A stretch of 64,000 bases of DNA from NCBI GenBank assembly GCA_026708035.1, contig JAPOVQ010000001.1, forward strand, positions 1-64,000. Reading direction: 5' to 3'. Position numbers and translations under genes: made by a program. This DNA is from Chloroflexota bacterium (GTDB lineage: Bacteria > Chloroflexota > UBA11872). Shown piece by piece: positions 55,057-63,197 of this stretch (positions are counted from its first letter, which is position 1; each line of letters opens with the position of its first letter). Under the pieces are notes generated by a model. It searched no databases. It was not told the DNA's origin and worked only from the letters and a program-made list of their open reading frames with translations.

Positions 55057-55758
55057 ATGGCGTCGAATCCCGCGTCCGACGCGTCGGAGGACGCCGAGCA
55101 GCTCGCGGTGACCCGTCCCGATGGGACACCGACTGGTGAGGTCAAGTCGCGCGCCGCCATACACGCGGACGGCGACTGGCACCGCACGCGCACCGTGTGG
55201 GCGCTGCTGCCCGCGGCGGGCGACGCGGGGCCAATGATGGTGCTGCAACGGCGCGGGCCGTTCAAGGCATCCTGGCCGAACCGTCTCGACGCGAGCTCGG
55301 CCGGTCACTTGCGGGTTGGCGATCCCGACCCATGGCGCGAGGCCGAGGAGGAGCTCGGTCGGCGACCGGCGGCGGGCGAGGTGCTGTCGCTGGGCGAGCG
55401 GCAGAGCGGGGCACGGCTCCCAAACGGACAGATTGACCTCGAGGTCCAAGAGCTATGGCTCTGGCGCTGCCCCTACGACCTGCTCGAGCTTCGCCCGCCC
55501 TATCCCGAGGTGGCGGCGCTGCTGGCCGTCGACTCGGACGCCCTGCGGCGACTCGCCGGCGGCGAGGCACGGCGCATTCCGGCGCTGGTTCGGCGACCCG
55601 GCGCGTCCCGAGTGGAGACCGGATACGCCGCCGCGCACCAGCTGATTCCGGGCGAAGAGCACTACATCGAGCAGGTGGCCGAGATTACGCTGCGCCTCTT
55701 GGCGGGCCAAGACTGGTCGCCGCTGGCGGTGGATCCGGAGACGGAGTTCGAGGTGTAA
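55057..55758 (+). CDS. NUDIX hydrolase with shortened Nudix box
   Basis: This 233-residue protein begins like isopentenyl-diphosphate-isomerase-type NUDIX proteins: VTRPDGTPTGEVKSR, then HRTRTVWALL. The Nudix box reads GHLRVGDPDPWREAEEELG: the R-E-x2-E-E-x-G part is intact, but the first segment is about four residues shorter than G-x5-E-x7-R-E. Asp also replaces the first Glu. Activity may be altered. A C-terminal extension of about 90 residues follows. The substrate is unknown. Divergent from the TIM-barrel gene with 92 bases between starts. Confidence 0.78.
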   Translation: MASNPASDASEDAEQLAVTRPDGTPTGEVKSRAAIHADGDWHRTRTVWALLPAAGDAGPMMVLQRRGPFKASWPNRLDASSAGHLRVGDPDPWREAEEELGRRPAAGEVLSLGERQSGARLPNGQIDLEVQELWLWRCPYDLLELRPPYPEVAALLAVDSDALRRLAGGEARRIPALVRRPGASRVETGYAAAHQLIPGEEHYIEQVAEITLRLLAGQDWSPLAVDPETEFEV

Positions 55759-55801
55759 CGGAGCCGCCGTGGATCCCGCAGGCGTTCGCCAAGGCGCGTG
55801 G

Positions 55802-56344
55802 TCAGCGGCGCCTGATGATGAGGAATGCGCCGAAGGCGATCAGGATCACCGGCCACAGCCGCCACGCATCGAACTGCGCGAGAAGCCCCAGCGAATCCAG
55901 CAGCGCGAGCACGCCGATGACGACCAATGCGAGCCCGACGAATGCCGCACCGCCCATGGAGCTGCTCCGACTGCCCGACGGCCGTTCGGGCGCATAGGGC
56001 TGATACGTTTGCGCGGCGCCGGGAGCCGCGGTCTCGGATGCCTGCCGGGTCGCGCCTTCCCCACCCGCGGGCTCGTCGCCCGGCCCTGGTCCGTCGCCGG
56101 CTGGGGCGGGTTCGTCATCCGCGCCAACCGCACCGGGTTCGCTTCCCGGCGCGGGAACAGAGCCCGTGGGCACGACGACCACCATGACGAAATAGATGAT
56201 GATGGCGACCCCGCCGGTGAATATCGCCAGGAGCACCCAGAGCAGGCGCATGAGCGTGGGGTCGACGTCGAAGTAGTCCGCCATGCCACCCGAGAGTCCC
56301 GTGAGCAGGCGATCCTGCTCGCTGCGATACAGGCGACGCTGCAT
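55802..56344 (-). CDS. PspC-domain membrane protein
   Basis: This 180-residue protein has an N-terminal PspC domain (about 1-62) with LYRSEQDRLLTGLSGGMADYF and DPTLMRLLWVLLAIFTGGVA, whose end is a membrane helix. A Gly/Pro/Ala-rich linker follows (about 65-130), then two short helices (about 133-150 and 160-175) ending in a basic IIRRR, a pattern also seen in LiaF-like proteins. Probably an envelope-stress sensor or modulator. Neighbours show no other psp genes. Confidence 0.85.
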   Translation of the reverse strand: MQRRLYRSEQDRLLTGLSGGMADYFDVDPTLMRLLWVLLAIFTGGVAIIIYFVMVVVVPTGSVPAPGSEPGAVGADDEPAPAGDGPGPGDEPAGGEGATRQASETAAPGAAQTYQPYAPERPSGSRSSSMGGAAFVGLALVVIGVLALLDSLGLLAQFDAWRLWPVILIAFGAFLIIRRR

Positions 56345-56401
56345 AACGAGGTCCTCCGCGCGCGTATGCTCCGCAGGTCACTCTAAATCCGGAGACGGCG
56401 T

Positions 56402-57178
56402 TTGTCATCGCGCACCAGCCACACGCCAGCGTCCGACGCCGATCGCGACGGACGACAAGACAGCCGCGGCTTGCGGTTGCAAGTGTTTCTCGCGCGAGCG
56501 GGGCGCGGGTCGCGGCGAACGATGGAGCAGGCGATCCGCGGCGGGCGGGTGGCTGTTGACGGCCAAACCGTGACGACGCTCGGAGTTCGGGTTGATCCTG
56601 AGACGCAGGAGATTCGGTTGGACGGGAAGCTCGTCCAACCGAAGCGACAACCGGGGATAGTCATCGCGCTGCACAAGCCGCCGCGAGTTCTCACCACCAC
56701 CCACGATCCGCACGGCCGCCCGACGGTGCTGCATTTGCTGCCCTCGGCGCTGCGGCGCGAGCGTCTCTATCCGGTCGGTCGGCTCGACTTCGCCTCCGAG
56801 GGCCTGGTGCTGTTGACCAACGACGGCGACCTGGCGTTTCAGCTCATGCACCCGCGCTTCGGCCACGAGCGCGAATACGTGGTGACGGTCCGCGGACCCG
56901 AACCGCCCGGCCTTGCCCAGCGGCTCACCGAGGGCGTCGATATCGGCGACCGGCGGCCGGCCCGCGCCCTACGTGCCCGTCGCGTGAGCCAGGGCTGGCA
57001 GCTGGTGCTAGTCGAGGGCCGCAAGCGCCAGGTGCGGCGAATGTTCGAGGCGGTGGGGATGCGCGTCACCCGGCTGCAGCGCGTGCGCATCGGCTCGGTG
57101 GTGCTTGGAGACTTGGCGCCTGGCGCGGCGCGGGAACTCGGCGCTGCCGAAATCGCCACTCTACGACTGCAAAACTAG
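56402..57178 (+). CDS. Pseudouridine synthase of the RsuA/RluB/RluE group
   Basis: This 258-residue RNA-modifying enzyme has an N-terminal S4 RNA-binding domain (about 17-70: LQVFLARAGRGSRRTMEQAI) and a catalytic domain with the active-site Asp in VGRLDFASEGLVLLTNDG (around residue 125). KRQVRRMFEAVG follows, a group signature. It most likely modifies 23S or 16S rRNA. The start is TTG at 56402, with GGAG about eight bases upstream. Divergent from the PspC gene (57 bases). Confidence 0.92.
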   Translation: MSSRTSHTPASDADRDGRQDSRGLRLQVFLARAGRGSRRTMEQAIRGGRVAVDGQTVTTLGVRVDPETQEIRLDGKLVQPKRQPGIVIALHKPPRVLTTTHDPHGRPTVLHLLPSALRRERLYPVGRLDFASEGLVLLTNDGDLAFQLMHPRFGHEREYVVTVRGPEPPGLAQRLTEGVDIGDRRPARALRARRVSQGWQLVLVEGRKRQVRRMFEAVGMRVTRLQRVRIGSVVLGDLAPGAARELGAAEIATLRLQN

Positions 57179-57206
57179 CCAGCTATGCTCAGCGCTCATC
57201 GGCGCT

Positions 57207-57758
57207 CTAGTCTATTACGAAACTACCCAGGGCAGCATCGAAGAGGTCGTCATAGCTCTCCCAAGTTGATCGCAGTGCCGTCGCTGTGATCACGAACATA
57301 CTGTCATCGTTAGAGACGAACATCTGTAGGTTTTGCAGATCGTATTCGACTTGGCGGAATGTTGACATCAAGAAATGGGCAGAGCGTCCATTGACTGACG
57401 ACGCATATTCGTTTATCACCTCGTATTCATTTAGCACCAAGGGAAGCTGCTGTTTTGATATATCAACATAACTTTTCAGAGTGATTCCGGGGGCGTGTTC
57501 TTCAAGGATATTAATGTTGGCTTGGAAGGTCAGATCTTCCACATCCGGACTTCTAAAGTAGACAATTCCAGATACCTTGCCGACCTCCCAACCATATGGC
57601 GGCTGTATCTTGTATCCCTCTCCTAAATAATATTCATCAAGCTCTTGATTCCCAGGCGTAGCGTCAAGCTTCCGACTCTCAGGCGTGGAACCGCAGGCAA
57701 AGGCAACCAGGAGTACAAGAATGCTTGCCGCCCTCGCGAACAGGCCGCTAATCTTCAC
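57207..57758 (-). CDS. PsbP/DcrB-like lipoprotein in an AT-rich segment
   Basis: This 183-residue lipoprotein has the signal MKISGLFARAASILVLLVAFAC with lipobox AFAC. The mature part, with YKIQPPYGWEV, FRSPDVEDLTFQANINIL and TLKSYVDISKQQLP, has the pattern of small PsbP-like/DUF1795 proteins, which bind lipids or act in envelope homeostasis. Its base composition is clearly lower in G+C than all its neighbours, with AT-rich codons (ATT, AAA, TAT), suggesting recent transfer or relaxed codon use. Convergent with the pseudouridine synthase. Confidence 0.75.
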   Translation of the reverse strand: MKISGLFARAASILVLLVAFACGSTPESRKLDATPGNQELDEYYLGEGYKIQPPYGWEVGKVSGIVYFRSPDVEDLTFQANINILEEHAPGITLKSYVDISKQQLPLVLNEYEVINEYASSVNGRSAHFLMSTFRQVEYDLQNLQMFVSNDDSMFVITATALRSTWESYDDLFDAALGSFVID

Positions 57759-57812
57759 GATGTCCAGCCTCGTCTTCGATTGCCGCGGCTTGGCCGACCC
57801 GGATCAGCACAG

Positions 57813-58232
57813 CTAGCCACTCTCTGCGGGGCGCACGTTGGAGCGCCTCCGCTGGACGAGGACGGTGACGCCCAGCACGAGCCAGGCCGGGAGCGAGAGG
57901 ACCAGCGGGTAGAGCACGATGCCAACCGGTCCGAACAGCCCGCCGATCACCGCGCCATAGACCGTCAGCGGCGCCAGCACGACGCCGCACACGTAGGCCA
58001 AGGCTCGCACCCTCCGATGCAAGGAGATTACGGCCAGCGTTAGCGGGAACGCGGCAATCCAGGCGAACAACACCATGAGCGCGATCGTCGCGACCGCGCC
58101 CGGAATCCCGCCCACTTCATCACCCGGCGAGAGACTGGCGAAGCGGATGGCCGTCACGACCAGGATGGCCAGCGGAAGCCAGAGCGGAAAAATCAGCAGC
58201 CAAAGTCTGGGTCGAACCGGTGACCAGCGCAT
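57813..58232 (-). CDS. Small four-helix membrane protein
   Basis: This 139-residue protein has four hydrophobic helices at about 10-30, 45-70, 78-98 and 103-127, and a basic tail (QRRRSNVRPAESG). No family is recognised. It is 54 bases upstream of the AT-rich lipoprotein gene on the same strand, so the two may be co-transcribed. Confidence 0.6.
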   Translation of the reverse strand: MRWSPVRPRLWLLIFPLWLPLAILVVTAIRFASLSPGDEVGGIPGAVATIALMVLFAWIAAFPLTLAVISLHRRVRALAYVCGVVLAPLTVYGAVIGGLFGPVGIVLYPLVLSLPAWLVLGVTVLVQRRRSNVRPAESG

Positions 58233-58438
58233 GTGCTCGCCAGCGTGCCACGCCTGGGGATCATTCTATCGCCCGCTTCGCGTAGCTCGGCCGCGGGGTT
58301 TTTTGCGTAAGCGTCGGCGCCCGGCGCGGGGCAGCCCGGCAGGGTATGCGTCGGCACATGCGCTCCGGCATGTAGGCTAGGCCGCCGAGACATCCGCCGT
58401 GCATTCGCGGCGGCGAGGGTGCAGGGCGAGGAGTCCGC

Positions 58439-59236
58439 GTGGAGACGCAGACGGAGTACGTAGCCGCTCTGGGACAGATCATTCTGTTCGACCTGATCCT
58501 CAGCGGCGACAACGCCGTGGTGATCGGGGTGGTGGCCAGCCGGCTGCGGGGACGGCAGCGGCGACTGGCCATTCTGTTCGGCGCGGGCGGTGCCGTGGTA
58601 TTGCGGATCGCGTTCGCGTCCATCGCGACGCTGCTGCTGCAGTTGCCGATTATCTCGCTGGTCGGCGGGTTGGCACTGTTCTGGGTCGGCTGGCGCCTGC
58701 TCGCTCCTCACGGCGACGATGAGCACCACGAAGCGGCCGCGACCTTCTGGCAGGCGCTGCGGCTGATCATCCTGGCGGACGTGGTGATGAGTCTGGACAA
58801 CGTGCTGACCATCGCCGGCGCAGCCCACGGGGACATCTCGCTGCTGGTGATCGGGCTGGCGCTCTCTATTCCGCTGCTGTTCGTGGGCGCGGGTCTGATC
58901 GCGTTCGCCACCGAGCGGCTGCCGCTGATCATCTACGTGGGAAGCGCGCTGATCTTCCGCATCGCGCTGGTTCTGATTCTCGAGGACTCGGCCTGGCATG
59001 GGGGGATCGATGTGGACTCGACCGGGCAACAGATCGTCCTGACCTGGGATGAGGCCATGCATGGTCACTTGGCGCCCAATGCGGTGCTCGAACATGTGGC
59101 TCCGTGGCTGGTCGCGCTGGCCGGTCCGGCGCTCTATGTGCTCCTGGCGCGGTGGCGGCGACGGCCCGTGATGCCGCTTTGGGCCCGCTCGTCAGGGAAG
59201 ACCGAGCCGCCGGACGCACCAACGCACGAGGCGTGA
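58439..59236 (+). CDS. TerC-family integral membrane protein
   Basis: This 265-residue protein has about seven helices and the two diagnostic acidic repeats: DLILSGDNAVVIGVVASRL (about 19-37) and DVVMSLDNVLTIAG (about 117-130). TerC relatives (YjbE/YkoY group) are linked to manganese export or protein metalation rather than tellurite resistance alone. GTG start at 58439 supported by GAGGAG six bases upstream. The C-terminal tail after residue 190 is longer than usual and includes a further helix. Confidence 0.9.
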   Translation: METQTEYVAALGQIILFDLILSGDNAVVIGVVASRLRGRQRRLAILFGAGGAVVLRIAFASIATLLLQLPIISLVGGLALFWVGWRLLAPHGDDEHHEAAATFWQALRLIILADVVMSLDNVLTIAGAAHGDISLLVIGLALSIPLLFVGAGLIAFATERLPLIIYVGSALIFRIALVLILEDSAWHGGIDVDSTGQQIVLTWDEAMHGHLAPNAVLEHVAPWLVALAGPALYVLLARWRRRPVMPLWARSSGKTEPPDAPTHEA

Positions 59237-59269
59237 GACTATGAACCGGCGCTGCGTGAGGAGATCTTA

Positions 59270-59656
59270 ATGATGGCTCAACTGCTGCACACGCGCATCC
59301 GCGTCAGCGACCTTGAACGTTCGATTCGCTTCTACGAGGAATTCCTAGGTTTTCGAGTCATCAGTCGGACGGACCGATCGCCCTCCGGCAATCACATCGT
59401 GCACCTGGAGTTGCCGGGCAATGCGCATACGATTGAGTTCACATGGTCCGAGGACTATGAACTCAATGTCCCCGAAGACCTGATGCACTTCGCCATCGGC
59501 GTGCCCGACCTGATCGCGTTTTGCGACGACCTGGAGCGCCGTGGGATCGAGATTTGGCCCGACGGCTGGCGAGAGAAGTTTCCGCTCGGACGAAAAATGG
59601 CATTCATCGACGATCCGGACGGGTACGAGATCGAGTTGCTGGAGCGCGCGGAATGA
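59270..59656 (+). CDS. Glyoxalase I-like VOC protein
   Basis: This 128-residue VOC protein resembles lactoylglutathione lyase. The start LLHTRIRVSDLERSIRFYEEFLGF with His6 (counting the first Met), an NHIVHLELPG segment, MHFAIGVPD and the end FIDDPDGYEIELLE give the four expected metal-ligand positions (His, Glu, His, Glu). GAGGAG lies seven bases before the ATG at 59270. It overlaps the downstream MBL-fold gene by four bases, a natural pairing since glyoxalase II enzymes are MBL proteins. Confidence 0.88.
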   Translation: MMAQLLHTRIRVSDLERSIRFYEEFLGFRVISRTDRSPSGNHIVHLELPGNAHTIEFTWSEDYELNVPEDLMHFAIGVPDLIAFCDDLERRGIEIWPDGWREKFPLGRKMAFIDDPDGYEIELLERAE

Positions 59657-60513
59657 GCGACGCGGGGATGACGACGATTCCGCTGGAGGACGAGTTCGGC
59701 GACGTCATGGGCAAGGCGCGCCGCGGGCTCGGCCTAGAACCGGTGGAACTCGCCCGGCGTGCGGATCTGGACGAGGCCACCGTGCAGAGCATGGAGGACT
59801 ACGAGCGCCAGCCGACGCGCGCCGAAAGCGACCGTCTGGCAGCCGCGCTGGAACTTCACGGGCCGAGTCTCTGGGACGTCGCCACGGAGGCGTGGCGACC
59901 GCAGGCGCAGTCGGCCACGCTGGCCGGCGGCCTGCAGGTGCGCATGATTCCGCACCCGCCCATGCGCGTGACGATGTACATCGTCGGCGACCCGGCGACC
60001 GGCGATGCGCTGGTAGTCGATCCCGGCGCGCTGCCGGAGACGGTGCTGGAAACGGTGAGCGAGGCCGGCTGGCGCGTGACGGCCTACCTGATCACGCATG
60101 GCGATGCCGACCACATCGACGCGTTGGCCGCGGTCTACGCCCAGGCGCCTGCCCCGGTGTGGGTGCACGAGGGCGCACAGTCACTCGTCCACGGCGTCAA
60201 CGACTCGGACCTGAACGTCGTGACCGGCGACGGGCCGTTCACGGTGGGGCCCTTTGCGCTCGAAGCGCTGGAAACGCCCGGTCACGCCCCCGGCCACACG
60301 GCCTACGCACTGCGCGACGGGGTGCTGGTGGGCGACACGGTCTTTGCCGGATCGATTGGCGGCACGCGCACGGGCAATCTCGGGTATGCCGGACAGCTGG
60401 CGGCCATCCGCGCCAAGCTGATGACCCGCGACGACGAGACGAAGTTTTTTCCCGGACACGGTCCGCCGACAACCGTGGGCGAGGAGAAGCTCCACAACCC
60501 ATTCTTGGCCTGA
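59653..60513 (+). CDS. MBL-fold hydrolase fused to an N-terminal HTH domain
   Basis: This 286-residue protein starts at the ATG 59653 (ATGA overlap with the VOC gene). Residues about 14-75 form a Cro/CI-like HTH (MGKARRGLGLEPVELARRADLDEATVQSMED). Residues about 90-286 form a glyoxalase-II-like metallo-beta-lactamase domain. The metal motif is THGDADHID (His149, Asp151, Asp153, His154): the second His of H-x-H-x-D-H is Asp. The remaining ligands are in PGHAPGHT (His211/215), GDTVF (Asp228) and PGHG (His269). With the neighbouring VOC gene it may form a detoxification pair, perhaps self-regulating. Confidence 0.85.
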   Translation: MSDAGMTTIPLEDEFGDVMGKARRGLGLEPVELARRADLDEATVQSMEDYERQPTRAESDRLAAALELHGPSLWDVATEAWRPQAQSATLAGGLQVRMIPHPPMRVTMYIVGDPATGDALVVDPGALPETVLETVSEAGWRVTAYLITHGDADHIDALAAVYAQAPAPVWVHEGAQSLVHGVNDSDLNVVTGDGPFTVGPFALEALETPGHAPGHTAYALRDGVLVGDTVFAGSIGGTRTGNLGYAGQLAAIRAKLMTRDDETKFFPGHGPPTTVGEEKLHNPFLA

Positions 60514-60597
60514 GGACCGGCCTGTAGGCCAATCTGGGCGGATGCGCGACAATAGGGTGGTAGCCTGCCGCTCCGGCGCGCCTCGCAACGGGAATCG

Positions 60598-61350
60598 ATG
60601 TTCGTCTACGACATTTCCACCCGACTCGCGTGCTCGACGCTCTTGTTCCGCGCGCAGTCGCTGGATCGCGCGTTGGACGGGGTGAAGGCGGCGGGCATCG
60701 ATCACGTCGATCTATGGGCGGCGCCGACGGTGCTGGACCACGTGGACCCGGCGGCGGAAAGCGCGGCGGATGTCCAAGCGAGCCTCGAAGCGCGCGGGCT
60801 GCGCGCGTCGTCAGTGACGGCCATTGCCACATCCGGCGACGACATGCTGCAGCGCATCGGCTTTGCCGCGGAACTGGGCGCGCGCGTGGTCATCGCCACG
60901 GCGCCGCCGCGCGACTACGACCGGCGCGAGGCCGCCGACGACGTCCGCGCCTACGGGCGCACGGCGCAAGAGGCGGGCGTCACCCTCTGCCTGGCGCACC
61001 AGGCGGAGACCTGGATGGACACGGCCGAAGAGGTGGCGTCGTTCCTGGACGACGTGGGCCATCCCCGCGTGCAGCTGAGCCTCGATCCGGCGCAGGCCGC
61101 GCGCGACGGGCTGACGTTCGAGGCGCTGGCCGACGCCGCCGGCGCCCGCATCGGCCACGTACACCTCGCCGGCGCCGATCCCGACAACTCGGACGCCCTC
61201 GGCGCCATGCTCGACCAGCTCGAGGAGCGCAACTACTACGGCATGTTCACCTTCAGCTGGGACGGCACGGCCGACCTTCCGCCCGAGCAGGTGGAGGCCG
61301 GCGTGCGCGAGGCGCGGGCGCACGTGCTGGAGGTCTCGAAGGCCGGGTAG
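60598..61350 (+). CDS. Sugar-phosphate isomerase/epimerase-like TIM barrel
   Basis: This 250-residue cytoplasmic protein is of the AP-endonuclease-2-like superfamily. It opens YDISTRLACSTLLF and includes GIDHVDLWAAP, LCLAHQAETWMDT, QLSLDPAQAARDG and IGHVHLAGADPDN, the metal-coordinating loops of the barrel. Probable isomerase or epimerase of unknown substrate. The same strand carries the VOC and MBL genes upstream and DUF503 downstream, but gaps of 84 and 230 bases make a shared operon uncertain. Confidence 0.85.
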   Translation: MFVYDISTRLACSTLLFRAQSLDRALDGVKAAGIDHVDLWAAPTVLDHVDPAAESAADVQASLEARGLRASSVTAIATSGDDMLQRIGFAAELGARVVIATAPPRDYDRREAADDVRAYGRTAQEAGVTLCLAHQAETWMDTAEEVASFLDDVGHPRVQLSLDPAQAARDGLTFEALADAAGARIGHVHLAGADPDNSDALGAMLDQLEERNYYGMFTFSWDGTADLPPEQVEAGVREARAHVLEVSKAG

Positions 61351-61580
61351 CGCCGAGCGCCTCATCGCATCCTTCCCGCATCCAAGTCCGTCACTCCCGC
61401 GGAGGGAGACGTTTGCGTAATCCCTGCCGCGGAGATTGGAGAGCGGGTCCGGTCCCCTCTCGCTTGATGGGAGAAGGTGAGGGTGATCGGTGGCTGGGCG
61501 TGGTTCGACAGAGCCTGCCGAAGGGCTCGCCACGAACGAAGCTGGACTTCCCGCGGTGACCGGCCACCTACACTGCCGAC
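61351..61580. repeat. Spacer with dispersed repeat fragments
   Basis: Between two genes, bases about 61385-61500 contain CACTCCCGCGGAGGGAG, CGTTTGCGTAATCC and CCCCTCTCGCTTGATGGGAG, the same family as at 8.0-8.7 and 43.4 kb, in part in inverted orientation. No gene seen. Confidence 0.55.
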
Positions 61581-61871
61581 GTGCACGTGGGAACCCTGGA
61601 GCTGGTGCTGCGCATCCACGGCGCGGACTCCCTCAAGGATCGGCGCCGCGTGGTGCGGGCGCTCACGGCCCGGCTGCGCAACAAGTTCAACGCGGCGGTG
61701 GCCGACCTGGAGCACGACCCGGCGCCGCACACGGCCCGCGTGGGCGTGGCCTGCGTGTCCAACGACAGCCGCTACGTGGACGGCCAGCTCACCGCCATCG
61801 TGAACTTCGTCGAGGCCCTGCACCTGCCGCTGGAAGTGGTGAGCGACGCCCGCGAGATCGTGCGGCTCTAG
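61581..61871 (+). CDS. DUF503 family protein (YlxP-like)
   Basis: This 96-residue protein begins HVGTLELVLRIHGADSLKDRRRVVRALTARL and ends with SDAREIVRL. The SLKxKRRVV-type segment and AAVADLEHDP...RVGVACVSND are signatures of DUF503, a small conserved ferredoxin-like-fold protein often near ribosome-maturation genes. The GTG start gives the expected length. Function unknown. Confidence 0.88.
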   Translation: MHVGTLELVLRIHGADSLKDRRRVVRALTARLRNKFNAAVADLEHDPAPHTARVGVACVSNDSRYVDGQLTAIVNFVEALHLPLEVVSDAREIVRL

Positions 61872-62187
61872 CCGGAGCCGATCCCAAGTCGGGCGCCGGC
61901 TCGGCCCCCTCTCCCTCGATGGGAGAGGGTTGGGGTGAGGGTGATCCGAGGCTTGGACGTGGGACTTTGCGGTCCATGCAAGGATCGACACCAGGGGAGA
62001 AGGGACCGGACGCGTCCGCCCCGCATACCCCGCGCTCCAATCCACGATCTCCGCTCACCCGTAGCCATTTCCCCACGCGCCACGGTCGATGCTCCGCTAC
62101 ACTGCGCGCCGAATAGCGGCGAAGGGGGGTGGAGTTGCAGCGGTGGCCGTAGTTGCTCACCCGGGAAACCGAGGGAGCGTAGGAGGC
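61872..62187. repeat. Spacer with dispersed repeat fragment
   Basis: This is 316 bases without a supported gene. At about 61900-61950 lies CCCCTCTCCCTCGATGGGAGAGGGTTGGGGTGAGGGT, written here in part only: two arms CCCTCTCCC and GGGAGAGGG pair around CTCGAT. The rest shows nothing identifiable. Confidence 0.55.
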
Positions 62188-62283
62188 ATGCCGTTGGCAG
62201 TCGAAGCCATTCTTGGTCTAGTAGCCTTTCTAGGCCTCTTCCTGATGTGGGCCGTAGTTCCGGCCCAAATCCGAAAGCGATAG
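62188..62283 (+). CDS. Very small membrane protein
   Basis: This 31-residue frame starts at the ATG 62188: MPLAVEAILGLVAFLGLF then LMWAVVPAQIRKR. It is a single membrane helix with a basic C-terminal tail, the look of a real small membrane protein. GGGAG lies ten bases upstream, and GGAGG immediately before the ATG is too close to be useful. Function unknown. Confidence 0.45.
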   Translation: MPLAVEAILGLVAFLGLFLMWAVVPAQIRKR

Positions 62284-62445
62284 CCGAACCGGGCACTTCC
62301 CCGTAGAAGCAGGCGCCGCACTGACGCGCGTTGGGCAAAGCTTGCCCAAGCCAGCTCGATGGCACAGAGCCTGGTGGTCGCCCCGCGACTCCACGCCCCC
62401 GCCGCATTCAAAGCCCCGGACGACAAGCCCGGCGCCGTTTGTGCG

Positions 62446-62763
62446 TCAGCGCTCGGCCGTTACGTGCAGCCGGACGCCTTCGTGTCGCTGGATCTGGTTG
62501 ATGACCTCGAAGAGGTTGCGGGCCTGCGGGTTGCCGGAGGGACCGAACATGCGCATCAGGCTCTTGGATGATTTGCCGGTGAGACGGCCCAATTCATCGA
62601 ACCCGACCGTAGCGTTGATGTAGTCGCGCAGCAGAGCCTTGCCAACATCCACCTCACCGTTCAGCAGCGCCCCGATTCCTTCGTTCAACAGCCCTTCCCG
62701 GAATTCCGGATCGCGCCGCGCGCGGGCCATCACCGTTTCTCTGAAGTCGCGCGTGAGCGGCAT
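62446..62763 (-). CDS. Antitoxin with HTH domain (HigA-like addiction module antidote)
   Basis: This 105-residue DNA-binding protein begins LTRDFRETVMARARRDPEF and has GEVDVGKALLRDYINATVGF, LTGKSSKSLMRMFGPSGNPQARNLFEVI. This is the sequence pattern of the XRE-type antidotes that accompany RelE/ParE-like toxins of the COG3657 kind. The toxin gene lies directly upstream on the same strand (3-base gap), the usual toxin-first order for HigBA-like systems. Confidence 0.88.
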   Translation of the reverse strand: MPLTRDFRETVMARARRDPEFREGLLNEGIGALLNGEVDVGKALLRDYINATVGFDELGRLTGKSSKSLMRMFGPSGNPQARNLFEVINQIQRHEGVRLHVTAER

Positions 62764-62766
62764 TCC

Positions 62767-63114
62767 CTAGCTCTCCTCGCGCTTGCGCCGTAGGTAGTCC
62801 GCCCAACGATGCCGGGCGGCCGCAATATCCGCCGACTGGCGCCGCTTGGTTCCTCCGCCGAGCAGAATGATCACGGTGTCGCCATCTCGTCCGAAGTAGA
62901 TCCGGTAGCCGGGTCCTGAGTGCATGCGGTACTCCAGCACTCCGCCGCCGACAGCTTTGATGCCTGACAGATACCCGGCCCCAATGCGCTCAACGACCAG
63001 TCGCACCCTGGCCGCGACCCGACCGTCGAGTCGATTGAACCAGTCGGCAAACGGGCTGCGGCCCCTGTGATCGATGTACTCGTGGACCTCGATCTCGAGC
63101 AGTTAGTAACACAT
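62767..63114 (-). pseudogene. RelE/ParE-superfamily toxin gene with interrupted 5' end
   Basis: From 63102 the frame encodes LLEIEVHEYIDHRGRSP, FADWFNRLDGRVAARVRL and then VGGGVLEYRMHSGPGYRIYF and ILLGGGTKRRQSADI, a complete HigB/RelE-type mRNA-cleaving toxin (about 111 residues). The only in-frame ATG (63112-63114) is followed by TGT TAC and then a TAA stop (63103-63105). A start is otherwise possible only at CTG 63102 or at GTG 63006, which would drop 32 N-terminal residues. The rest is intact. The toxin may be silenced by this nonsense codon or use a CTG start. Confidence 0.75.
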
Positions 63115-63197
63115 ATGGCACCATCAGGCAAGTGCATGGTTTTTCCCCCGCCTACGCGTCCGCGCGAGTCAAGGGGGCGTTACGAGAATCAGGGCGT

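Noticed and set aside
58439-59236. Tellurite resistance
   Set aside because: TerC-family membership is clear, but no terZABDE partners are present, and the YjbE/YkoY-like group is tied to manganese handling.
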